Below, piece by piece: positions 1-5,377 of a DNA stretch of 8,178 nucleotides. The notes below the pieces were generated by a model. That model had not been told where the DNA came from and searched no databases. It worked only from the letters and a program-made list of their open reading frames with translations. The first letter of the stretch is position 1, and every line of letters begins with the position of its first letter. Source of the DNA: Candidatus Aminicenantota bacterium (GTDB lineage: Bacteria > Acidobacteriota > Aminicenantia > UBA2199); contig JAUXFB010000041.1 of the NCBI GenBank assembly GCA_030620255.1, positions 1 through 8,178 of the forward strand, in the 5' to 3' direction. The position numbers and the translations under genes are program-made.

Positions 1-675
1 AGAAAAATAATCTACTTTTTTCCCTTTTTTAAGAGACTCTATTTCTTTCCATGCGTACTCTATTTCTCTATCATCAACATATATTTCATATCCAAAAGAG
101 TTGTCTATTAAATTTTTAAAATCATCATATTTTATAACTCTAAAAAATTCTTTTAAAGTAAATCTATTTTTTCCATATTTATATTTATCATCAAAATCAA
201 TATCTACTTGAATTTCTTCTTCACCTATTTGTATTGTATTTATAGTTATTCCCTCCATATCGGGAGTAGCAGATAACATAGATGATGAATCATATTCTGT
301 TTCAATTACAACATTTTCATTTATTAAGTTATTAACTATATCCTCTAATTCTGAAAAAAGTATATCATGTTTTTCCATTAAATCATCAATTTCATCTGAA
401 TTTATATCATATAAATTTAAGTTATCAACTTGATTTTCAAGACCAATACCTTCATACCTTTCTATTATTCTTTCTTCATCCTCCAAATGTTCAACTTCCC
501 TTTCTGCTTTTTTTGTAAAATCTTTTTCAAGTATCTCTAAAATTTCATCATAATTATCTAACAAAAATCGGGGAGCTTCTTCCCATTGAAGTTTTGGATC
601 ATCCCACAAAAAACCTTGTCCAGTTTTTTTACTAAAACTTGCTTCTCTAAATCTTGATTCGTATTTTTTTCTCAT
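1..675 (-). CDS. Tagged acidic protein, putative internal virion protein (3' end outside window)
   Basis: The frame is open from an ATG at 675 to the left edge: 225 codons with no stop, so the C-terminus is missing. It begins MRKKYESRFREAS, the shared N-terminal tag of this cluster, with F-R-E as a possible prohead-protease site. The rest is rich in Asp and Glu (for example YDINSDEIDDLMEKHD) with helix-prone stretches; I recognise no enzyme family. The start is fixed by the tag and by a 38-nt block (649-686) identical to the start region of the next gene upstream in transcription. The ribosome site is weak (CGGTCAATTAAA before ATG, where its twin has AAGGTCAATTAAA). It is the last gene of the run in this window, about 35 nt after the stop of the 238-residue gene. 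A packaged internal-protein role is inference from the tag only. Confidence 0.85.
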   Translation of the reverse strand, partial: MRKKYESRFREASFSKKTGQGFLWDDPKLQWEEAPRFLLDNYDEILEILEKDFTKKAEREVEHLEDEERIIERYEGIGLENQVDNLNLYDINSDEIDDLMEKHDILFSELEDIVNNLINENVVIETEYDSSSMLSATPDMEGITINTIQIGEEEIQVDIDFDDKYKYGKNRFTLKEFFRVIKYDDFKNLIDNSFGYEIYVDDREIEYAWKEIESLKKGKKVDYFS

Positions 676-686
676 TTTAATTGACC
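649..686 (-). repeat. Tag/start-cassette DNA repeat, copy 1
   Basis: 38 nt identical to 1401-1438, covering the ribosome-site region, the ATG and codons for MRKKYESRF. Similarity resumes beyond an extra GATCA-type insertion, in the ATTATTTTAATTT leader. Confidence 0.85.
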
Positions 687-710
687 GATCATTATTTTAA
701 TTTTATTTTC

Positions 711-1427
711 TTAAAATTCAGCTACTATTTTTCTTATTTTATCAGTTAATTGTTTTTTAAATGTTTTAGAATTAGGATCAATTTTTATATCACTACTATT
801 TTTAGCCACCCATTCATTATTATCACCACCTCTGTAATAAGGAGCTTCCCAATTTATTCTTCCATACACATAAACTGAATCAGCCTCATCAGCAAAATTA
901 CCATGTGTATTACCTTTTTCATAATAGAAAACACCTAACTCAAACATAAAGGACGATGTCTCATCTGACATATTTTCATATTCCATTTCAGATAATTCAT
1001 CAGCTTCATCTTCATATCCAGCTTCATGAAGATCAAGATAATTTATTTTATCTTCTCCAAGTTCTGCAACTATTTCAGAATTATCATCTATAAATCTTTC
1101 TTTTGCCATTTCACGTTCATAATCAATAAACTCTTCTACTTTTGCTTCAACTTTTTTAGGTGATGGCATATACCCACTTGATTCCATATAACCTAAATTT
1201 ATAAAACCTGTTATTTTAAACCCTCCATCTGTAAAAGGTATAAAACCTGATGATGATTTATAAGGAACTTCTTTCAATGCTTCGCTTGCATCATAAGGAT
1301 ATAAACCATCACTCTCACTCATATCTTCATAATAATGTAAAAGCACTTTTTTTATAATTTCTTCTACTTCATATTGGGTAGAAACTTTACTTCTTTCAAC
1401 AAATCTTGATTCGTATTTTTTTCTCAT
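711..1427 (-). CDS. Tagged acidic protein, putative internal virion protein
   Basis: A 238-residue protein starting MRKKYESRFVERS, the same first nine residues as the gene after it. F-V-E would be the protease-type triplet. After the tag the chain is strongly acidic, especially around residues 95-165 (EDEADELSEMEYENMSDE), followed by an aromatic/Gly-rich part (NWEAPYYRGGDNNEW) and a basic C-terminal helix. I see no signal peptide, membrane span or catalytic motif. AAGG lies 11 nt before the ATG, in a leader that is duplicated with the tag in the following gene. It follows the phospholipase gene by 26 nt. The family is unknown to me; packaging into the head is inferred from the tag. Confidence 0.85.
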   Translation of the reverse strand: MRKKYESRFVERSKVSTQYEVEEIIKKVLLHYYEDMSESDGLYPYDASEALKEVPYKSSSGFIPFTDGGFKITGFINLGYMESSGYMPSPKKVEAKVEEFIDYEREMAKERFIDDNSEIVAELGEDKINYLDLHEAGYEDEADELSEMEYENMSDETSSFMFELGVFYYEKGNTHGNFADEADSVYVYGRINWEAPYYRGGDNNEWVAKNSSDIKIDPNSKTFKKQLTDKIRKIVAEF

Positions 1428-1438
1428 TTTAATTGACC
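1401..1438 (-). repeat. Tag/start-cassette DNA repeat, copy 2
   Basis: Identical over 38 nt to 649-686 and closely similar (two substitutions and one missing base) to 4194-4231. The repeat includes untranslated leader as well as tag codons, while the proteins that follow are unrelated in sequence. Confidence 0.85.
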
Positions 1439-1453
1439 TTATTTTAATTTATT

Positions 1454-2272
1454 TTAATTTAATGAAACACCTAATCTCACAGCATTATTTTTTTTGTAAT
1501 ATGAAAGCATATTATCAAAATATCCTGTTCTATATTGTGCATAAAATCTAATATTAGTAGATGATATTTTTTTTGATAAAAAACCTATCTCTCTCCATCC
1601 ATAGCGAAAACCTGAAGATTTAATATACAATTTATAATCATAAATATTAAAAAATAATTTTGCTTCATAATTATTAGTATATTTATTAAAATTTTTATTA
1701 GTATCAAAACATCCGGACGTTTTTTCTGAATTATAAAAATACATTAGTTTTAAATTTAATCCTAAGTTAGTAGAATTCATAATTTTATTACTATATTGTA
1801 TTTGTATATATGTTCTATTTAGTGATCGAGAATCATCGCCATCTTTACCATTACTCTTATGCTCAATAGGAGAAAATTGAATATAATCAAGATAAGGTAT
1901 AAGAGTTTTACTTTTTAAAAATAATTCAGGCATATAAGAAATATCATAAAAAGGAGCTGATGATTCATATAAATTCCAATTCATTATAGTTGTATATCCT
2001 AAAAAAATTCCTAAACTATAATTTTTAAATATTGAATATTTAAAAGAAACTTGTGCTTTTACCTGGTCCTCTTTATCCCCAAAAATAAAATAAGTTTGTT
2101 TATAAATACTGATCGGTGTTAGTTTATCTTTTTTAATATATTCATTAGCAAAAGTATTAGCATTGACATCAACATTAGCATAAGCATATAAATTTGAAAT
2201 ACTAAATATTAAAAATAAACTAAATAAATTAAATAAACTCACCAAAATTTTTATTAATTTAATTTTAAACAT
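1454..2272 (-). CDS. pldA: Outer-membrane phospholipase A1 (OMPLA/PldA family), phage-borne
   Basis: This 272-residue protein has a basic, hydrophobic signal peptide (about residues 1-32, ending NLYAYA) and then a beta-strand-rich body. Residues 103-117 (ESSAPFYDISYMPEL) match the conserved OMPLA block before the active site. The active site is EHKSNGKDGDDSRSLNRTY: His138, Ser140 and Asn152 have exactly the spacing of the E. coli triad His142/Ser144/Asn156, and Ser148 corresponds to the calcium-site Ser152. The C-terminal part (YRTGYFDNMLSYYKKN, then VRLGVSLN) also matches the family's last strands. The family hydrolyses acyl ester bonds of phospholipids and is active as a calcium-bound dimer in the outer membrane. 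Oddities: it lies inside a phage gene cluster, carries no N-terminal tag, and stops at ...SLN without the terminal aromatic residue usual for BAM-assembled barrels. GGAAAATAAAA precedes the ATG. A role in lysis or envelope damage is inference. Confidence 0.88.
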   Translation of the reverse strand: MFKIKLIKILVSLFNLFSLFLIFSISNLYAYANVDVNANTFANEYIKKDKLTPISIYKQTYFIFGDKEDQVKAQVSFKYSIFKNYSLGIFLGYTTIMNWNLYESSAPFYDISYMPELFLKSKTLIPYLDYIQFSPIEHKSNGKDGDDSRSLNRTYIQIQYSNKIMNSTNLGLNLKLMYFYNSEKTSGCFDTNKNFNKYTNNYEAKLFFNIYDYKLYIKSSGFRYGWREIGFLSKKISSTNIRFYAQYRTGYFDNMLSYYKKNNAVRLGVSLN

Positions 2273-2311
2273 TTTTATTTTCCATATTTTTTATAAATTT
2301 TAATTTAATTA

Positions 2312-3409
2312 TTACCATGCCCAATCACTCGTACCAAAAACATCACCCAAACTATAATTGCCATAATCAATATTGTTAATAATATCTTTTAATTTCATTT
2401 TTAATTCTTTAAATTTCTTTCCAAGAATATAATATCCTGAACCATTTAAATTATCATGACAATATAAAATAGAATTCCCTTCTAATTTTTTTATTAAACC
2501 ACTTGCAAAATCAACTAAATTTTTACCCTCAACAATTATACCAACTCCAGCCATGCCACTATAAGATGAATTATTCCAAACATCTTCAACATCTTTTTGG
2601 GAAAATCCATATTTTTTTGCTTCTTTTACCATTTCTTCAAATTCATCTGACGATTCTTCTATATCTCTCATATCTGAAACTTCATATTCATCATCATCTT
2701 TAATAAAAATATCATCAGGCACAATTGATTCCACATTCCAATTCATGGCATCTTCTACTGCAAATCTTAATTCATCATTACCATCAGAAAATTCCTCTTG
2801 TACTTCCTCGTAATCATATCCCTTATCTTCTAATAAAACTTGTACACCTCGATCCGCTGTTTCAGAAATATAATCAAGATTACTTTCATAAAGATTGTTA
2901 AAATTATCTTCAAGACCCTCTATAAATTCTTCAACAGACATTAAATCTCTTACATCTTCAAAAACATTCCATGAATTAATTCCTTTTTTTATATCCTTCC
3001 AATCCGGTTCAACAAGATATTCTTCATCATCAATTATTTCTATATTTTTATCATCTGAACTCCATGATTCTCTTGATTCATCAGAATAATTTTCTTGTGC
3101 CTCTTTAAATCTTGATTTATATTTTTTTCTTTCCATAGATTTATTTTCTCCAAACCTATTTTGTCTTTTTAATATTTCATTTGATAATGCTTTAACCGGA
3201 TCACCAGCATTACCATGTTTTCTACTTAATGAAACTGCGTAGTTCTCTATCTCTTCGTGTTCATCAATTAGTGTCTGAGCGGCTTTCATAACTGACATTT
3301 GAGAGTATTCACCCATCCTCCAATTTCTAAAATAAGCATCTATTAAAGAATTGGGATTTCTACTTTCTTCAATCTTAGTTTTGTAACTTTTTTTATTTAT
3401 ATTATTCAT
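2312..3409 (-). CDS. Double-tagged acidic protein, possible in-frame fusion of two tagged proteins
   Basis: The open frame encodes 365 residues and contains the tag twice. The ATG at 3409 gives MNNINKKSYKTKIEESR (I-E-E triplet). Residue 92 is a second Met beginning MERKKYKSRFKEAQ (F-K-E), which by comparison with the neighbours looks like a gene start. Residues 1-91 are a small helical, mixed-charge domain; residues 115-265 are very acidic; the last ~100 residues are a mixed domain containing SYSGMAGVGIIVEG and CHDNLNGSGYYILG. Both starts have upstream purines (AGGG before 3409; GGAG 11 nt before 3136), so one long product, a nested short product (2312-3136, 274 residues) or both are possible. 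I recognise no family. If the tags are cleaved signals, two separate virion proteins would result. Confidence 0.8.
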   Translation of the reverse strand: MNNINKKSYKTKIEESRNPNSLIDAYFRNWRMGEYSQMSVMKAAQTLIDEHEEIENYAVSLSRKHGNAGDPVKALSNEILKRQNRFGENKSMERKKYKSRFKEAQENYSDESRESWSSDDKNIEIIDDEEYLVEPDWKDIKKGINSWNVFEDVRDLMSVEEFIEGLEDNFNNLYESNLDYISETADRGVQVLLEDKGYDYEEVQEEFSDGNDELRFAVEDAMNWNVESIVPDDIFIKDDDEYEVSDMRDIEESSDEFEEMVKEAKKYGFSQKDVEDVWNNSSYSGMAGVGIIVEGKNLVDFASGLIKKLEGNSILYCHDNLNGSGYYILGKKFKELKMKLKDIINNIDYGNYSLGDVFGTSDWAW

Positions 3410-3462
3410 AAAATTTAACCCTGTCTGTCTGTTTTATTCTTTGGATGAAATGTGCAAAATTT

Positions 3463-3726
3463 CTATAGTCCGTATTTAGATTTATCCATTTTATCAGTAA
3501 GTTGATTCAAATCGTCCATAAAATCATTTGCAATTTTAGAATCGTTAAAAGAAAGTCCTTTAATAATTTCTGAAGCCTTTCCTTGTTCTTTATCACTTCC
3601 ACCCCAATCTGTATCAATGAGAGCTTTTATTCCATCTTTAGCTTTTTTATCATCTGTAGCTTCTTTCTCTCTAAATCTATGTAATTTATATACTTTTTCA
3701 AATTTTGATTTATATTCTTTTACCAT
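3463..3726 (-). CDS. Small tagged protein, putative internal virion protein
   Basis: An 87-residue protein starting MVKEYKSKFEKVYKLHRF, a divergent copy of the cluster's tag: Tyr, Ser and Phe are kept, but the hydrophobic-x-Glu triplet is not clear (K-F-E). The rest is charged and helical (KEATDDKKAKDGIKALID, and FMDDLNQLTDKMDKSKYGL at the end) with one Trp-Gly-Gly turn. A good ribosome site, GAGGAAAATAAG, precedes the ATG. It follows the interrupted tagged gene and is 53 nt ahead of the double-tagged gene; that spacer contains a short GACAGACAGACA run. No family recognised. Confidence 0.8.
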   Translation of the reverse strand: MVKEYKSKFEKVYKLHRFREKEATDDKKAKDGIKALIDTDWGGSDKEQGKASEIIKGLSFNDSKIANDFMDDLNQLTDKMDKSKYGL

Positions 3727-3779
3727 CTTATTTTCCTCTTTTAATATTTTATAGTTTTATAGTTTTAATCTAATTTAAT

Positions 3780-3833
3780 TTAATTATTATATACTTCATC
3801 CCATTCAAATTCAGATATTCGAGGATCAGCATT
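3780..3833 (-). pseudogene. Stranded 3' end of the tagged gene split by the IS element
   Basis: These 18 codons read NADPRISEFEWDEVYNN and a TAA stop, and have no start of their own. They are in the same frame as the gene at 4220-4062 once the 228-bp element is removed: ...EEEDMDDEDY joins NADPRISEFEWDEVYNN, giving a 70-residue acidic-tailed protein that starts with the cluster tag. The exact frame restoration, with a codon boundary on both sides of the deduced insertion point, is the main evidence that this is the displaced C-terminus of the host gene and not a random frame. Confidence 0.75.
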
Positions 3834-3960
3834 GTGACACTCCACGGGACAAGCCCTGTGGCTTCTACCTGGTTTTCCAGATATTCTTTTTCTTGTTTCA
3901 TTGACGATCCTAACGAATCATCTCCGCAAGCGTTAATTTCCCTCTGCCCGAGGGTATTTT
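3814..3960 (-). ncRNA. Candidate omega RNA (reRNA) scaffold with 20-nt guide
   Basis: In IS200/IS605 elements the TnpB guide RNA is transcribed from the end of tnpB through the right end, and the bases just outside the element form the guide. That layout is kept here: structured segment CCCTCGGGCAGAGGG (3954-3940), CGCTTGCG (near 3931-3924), the right-end hairpin (3861-3842), the boundary GTGTCAC (3840-3834), and then the would-be guide AATGCTGATCCTCGAATATC (3833-3814). The guide is coding sequence of the interrupted tagged gene. The 5' limit is uncertain, since no promoter is evident within the element; read-through from the upstream tagged genes is plausible. Confidence 0.55.
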
Positions 3961-3961
3961 T
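3834..3961 (-). pseudogene. Remnant 3' end of an IS200/IS605-type tnpB
   Basis: The minus frame reads NTLGQREINACGDDSLGSS followed by MKQEKEYLENQVEATG and runs into the right-end hairpin. The pattern N-T-x-G-x-x-E-I-x-A-C-G-D ... SS-x-KQE is what I know from the extreme C-terminus of many TnpB proteins, just after the zinc finger and the DRDxNAAxNI motif. Here those catalytic and zinc-finger parts are absent; only about the last 40 codons remain and no plausible start precedes them (TTG at 3973 has no ribosome site). It cannot encode a nuclease or transposase. This assignment is from remembered family patterns and needs a database comparison. Confidence 0.65.
3842..3861 (-). repeat. IS right-end hairpin
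   Basis: CCACAGGGCTTGTCCCGTGG folds into a seven-pair stem (one G-T pair) with a six-base loop. GAAG lies directly at its 5' foot and the TCAC cleavage tetranucleotide 4-8 nt after its 3' foot, the geometry of an IS608-like right end. In an omega RNA it would be the last stem before the guide. Confidence 0.75.
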
Positions 3962-4010
3962 AAAAAAAGTCAAGTATTTTTTAATTTTTTTAATTTACAT
4001 ATTTGCATGT

Positions 4011-4220
4011 TTACCTATTCATCCCCGATGCAAGCATACGGGGTTTTCTTGGCAAAAATCTATAATCTTCATCATCCATATCTTCTTCCTCACCTACATT
4101 ACCAACTCCCCAACCTTTTTTCAATCTTTGTTTTCTATTAACATTAGATTTTACTGACTTTTGTCTTTTAAAATTGATATTCTTATTTTCTTCAAATCTT
4201 GATTCGTATCTTTCTCTCAT
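4011..4220 (-). CDS. Tagged gene truncated by the IS element; hybrid 69-residue product
   Basis: It starts MRERYESRFEENK, a full copy of the tag (F-E-E triplet), after AAAAGGTAATTAAA. Residues 1-53 are native: a basic stretch (KRQKSVKSNVNRKQRLKKG) then an acidic one (GEEEDMDDEDY). Residues 54-69 (RFLPRKPRMLASGMNR) are encoded by the left end of the inserted element and end at a TAA inside it. The original C-terminus is stranded at 3833-3780. The tag region is near-identical at DNA level to those at 649-686 and 1401-1438. A truncated but still tagged protein may be made. Original function unknown. Confidence 0.72.
   Translation of the reverse strand: MRERYESRFEENKNINFKRQKSVKSNVNRKQRLKKGWGVGNVGEEEDMDDEDYRFLPRKPRMLASGMNR
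4023..4043 (-). repeat. IS left-end hairpin
   Basis: CCCCG(T)ATG-CTTG-CATCGGGG forms a stem with one bulged base and a CTTG tetraloop closed by G-C. It is followed by GATGAATAGG, which I associate with left ends of IS200/IS605 elements. The hairpin is read through in frame by the split gene, adding KPRMLASGMNR-type residues to its truncated product. Confidence 0.75.
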
Positions 4221-4231
4221 TTTAATTACCT
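4194..4231 (-). repeat. Tag/start-cassette DNA repeat, copy 3
   Basis: Diverged copy of the 38-nt block, in front of and inside the gene split by the IS element. It encodes MRERYESRF rather than MRKKYESRF and has AAAAGGTAATTAAA as its leader. Confidence 0.75.
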
Positions 4232-4233
4232 TT

Positions 4234-4590
4234 TTATTTTATAGATTTATTGGCTCTTTTAGTTTTTAACATCTTTTTTACAGTTTTTTTCTTTTTAGCT
4301 GTACCACCTTGTTTTTTAGTTTTTGTAGCTTTTTTTGCAGCTATTTTTAACTGAGATTTTGTTTTACCTGTTTTTTTCTTTACATTTATATTAGCTGATT
4401 TCTTTTTAGTTTTATACCATCCCATTACAAGTTTTTTAGGATTATTAGGGTCCCTACCTTTTCCTTTTCTTACTAAATATTTTCCACCCTCGTTTTCAGG
4501 TTTTTTACCAACGGAAAAACTTTCAAACATTCCTTGTTCTTCAAGTGTTATATATCTTTCTCTTTGTTCTTGTTCTTGTTTTATTTTCAT
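4234..4590 (-). CDS. Lysine-rich tagged protein, putative DNA-binding internal head protein
   Basis: 118 residues starting MKIKQEQEQRERYITLEEQG, a version of the tag pushed inward by a short Gln-Glu repeat; L-E-E is the protease-type triplet. Residues 30-60 (KYLVRKGKGRDPNNPKK, GWYK) look like a small folded segment. From about residue 60 it is a low-complexity Lys/Ala/Thr tail (KKATKTKKQGG, TAKKKKTVKK) like the tails of histone H1-type proteins; about 34 of 118 residues are Lys. Such a tail probably binds nucleic acid non-specifically. Combined with the tag, the simplest reading is a basic protein packaged with the DNA. GGAAAAAA precedes the ATG. Gene follows the 135-residue tagged gene by 19 nt. 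Confidence 0.82.
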   Translation of the reverse strand: MKIKQEQEQRERYITLEEQGMFESFSVGKKPENEGGKYLVRKGKGRDPNNPKKLVMGWYKTKKKSANINVKKKTGKTKSQLKIAAKKATKTKKQGGTAKKKKTVKKMLKTKRANKSIK

Positions 4591-4609
4591 TTTTTTCCGA
4601 TTTTATTTT

Positions 4610-5017
4610 CTAATTCTTTTCTTTTTCATTATTATCATCAACATCATCAACATCATCAATTTGTTTAACTAACATTGCTTTTTGAACTGCTTGATCTATT
4701 TCTTTATTATTTTGTTTTGTTTGCCGTTGCCTTATAGTTTTATATTTAATTAATTTATCATCTGAAACATCACTCAATATTTTTTGTATATTTGAAATAA
4801 ATGTATAATTATTAGTAACAGAATTCTTTTTTAAATACTCATCAACTTGTCCTGATATTTGAGAATCATGTTTATTTTTTATAGTTTTGCCTATAGAATT
4901 AGCAATATATTTAACAGCAATATAAGGCTTATTTTGATTTAGATAATCCTCAGCTTGATCAAGCAAATCGGTTTTTTTACCTTCAAACAAAGGTTTATAT
5001 CTTTCTCTTTTTTTCAT
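4610..5017 (-). CDS. Tagged protein with acidic repeat tail, putative internal virion protein
   Basis: 135 residues starting MKKRERYKPLFEGKK, the second form of the tag (Y-K-P-L-F-E-G), shared with the gene before it. The middle is helical and mixed-charge (LLDQAEDYLNQNKPYIAVKY, a segment reminiscent of helical repeats but too short to assign). The C-terminus DDVDDVDDNNEKEKN comes from a simple triplet-based DNA repeat near 4628-4660. Its start lies one base after the stop of the preceding gene and has no clear ribosome site, so translation is probably coupled to that gene. Function unknown beyond the tag. Confidence 0.82.
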   Translation of the reverse strand: MKKRERYKPLFEGKKTDLLDQAEDYLNQNKPYIAVKYIANSIGKTIKNKHDSQISGQVDEYLKKNSVTNNYTFISNIQKILSDVSDDKLIKYKTIRQRQTKQNNKEIDQAVQKAMLVKQIDDVDDVDDNNEKEKN

Positions 5018-5018
5018 A

Positions 5019-5339
5019 TTATTTAATTGATTTTAGATAATTATAATCTTTTTTTTGATCAGAATTTATTTCTAATTCCAGTTCTTTTGTTGCTTCCATA
5101 TCTTTTTTTATCAATACTGATATAAACTCTTTAGTTGCTTTTTGTGTACCACCAATTATATTTCTATCAGAATCATAAGTTACTCTTTTATTCTTAAATT
5201 CAGAAGAATTTAAAAGATTAAGAATAGATTTTAATGAAAAATATTCTAATTTAGATATATCAAAACTTGTTACTTTGCCTTCATATAAAGGTTTATATCT
5301 TTCTCTTTGCTCTATTTGTTTTATTTGTTTTATTTTCAT
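5019..5339 (-). CDS. Small tagged protein, putative internal virion protein
   Basis: 106 residues. The tag RERYKPLYEGK is preceded by MKIKQIKQIEQ, encoded by a short tandem DNA repeat, as in the 118-residue gene. The following body (SFDISKLEYFSLKSILNLL, then a strand-turn region around VTYDSDRNIIGGTQKATKEF) is compact and unrecognised. 22 nt of the tag (5287-5308) are identical to those of the next gene (4989-5010), which begins one base after this stop. No good Shine-Dalgarno is visible before the ATG, only A/T-rich leader. Confidence 0.8.
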   Translation of the reverse strand: MKIKQIKQIEQRERYKPLYEGKVTSFDISKLEYFSLKSILNLLNSSEFKNKRVTYDSDRNIIGGTQKATKEFISVLIKKDMEATKELELEINSDQKKDYNYLKSIK

Positions 5340-5377
5340 AATTTTAATTTTTTATTTTTGTTTATATTATTTTTAAT

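Larger units (their letters stand above)
3834..4061 (-). mobile_element. 228-bp non-autonomous IS200/IS605-type element (PATE-like)
   Basis: Left end: hairpin CCCCGTATGCTTGCATCGGGG (minus strand, 4043-4023), 18 nt inside the left cleavage point. Right end: hairpin CCACAGGGCTTGTCCCGTGG (3861-3842), ending 8 nt before the right cleavage point. The flanking target reads TTAT (4065-4062) and the element ends TCAC (3837-3834). The tetranucleotides at the 5' feet of the hairpins are AAAA (left) and GAAG (right). In IS608 the pairs are AAAG with TTAC and GAAT with TCAA; the bases that pair there also pair here (TTAT/AAAA and TCAC/GAAG), so the boundaries are supported twice. There is no target duplication, as expected for this family. 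Neither tnpA nor a full tnpB is present, so mobility would need proteins supplied from elsewhere. Its base composition is visibly less AT-rich than the surroundings. Confidence 0.82.

Noticed and set aside
2503..3089. Plus-strand frames of 66 and 64 codons (2503-2703, 2895-3089)
   Set aside because: Both lie antisense inside the acidic double-tagged gene; their Leu/His/Ser-rich composition is the mirror of Asp/Glu codons.
3810..3840. TTCGA-containing stretch as a tRNA T-loop
   Set aside because: No acceptor stem, anticodon arm or D-loop can be formed around it on either strand.
3940..3961. CCCTCTGCCCGAGGG followed by TATTTTT as a plus-strand terminator
   Set aside because: No plus-strand gene precedes it, and the hairpin fits better as part of the tnpB 3'/omega RNA structure on the minus strand.
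3770..3973. A 67-residue minus frame as an ordinary gene
   Set aside because: It starts at a TTG without ribosome site, is made of the tnpB 3' remnant, crosses the right-end hairpin and ends in another frame of the split host gene.
3834..4157. Plus-strand open frame of 107 codons
   Set aside because: It is antisense to the split tagged gene and the IS element, has no ribosome site, and is the only long plus-strand frame there because the minus strand is non-coding or remnant.
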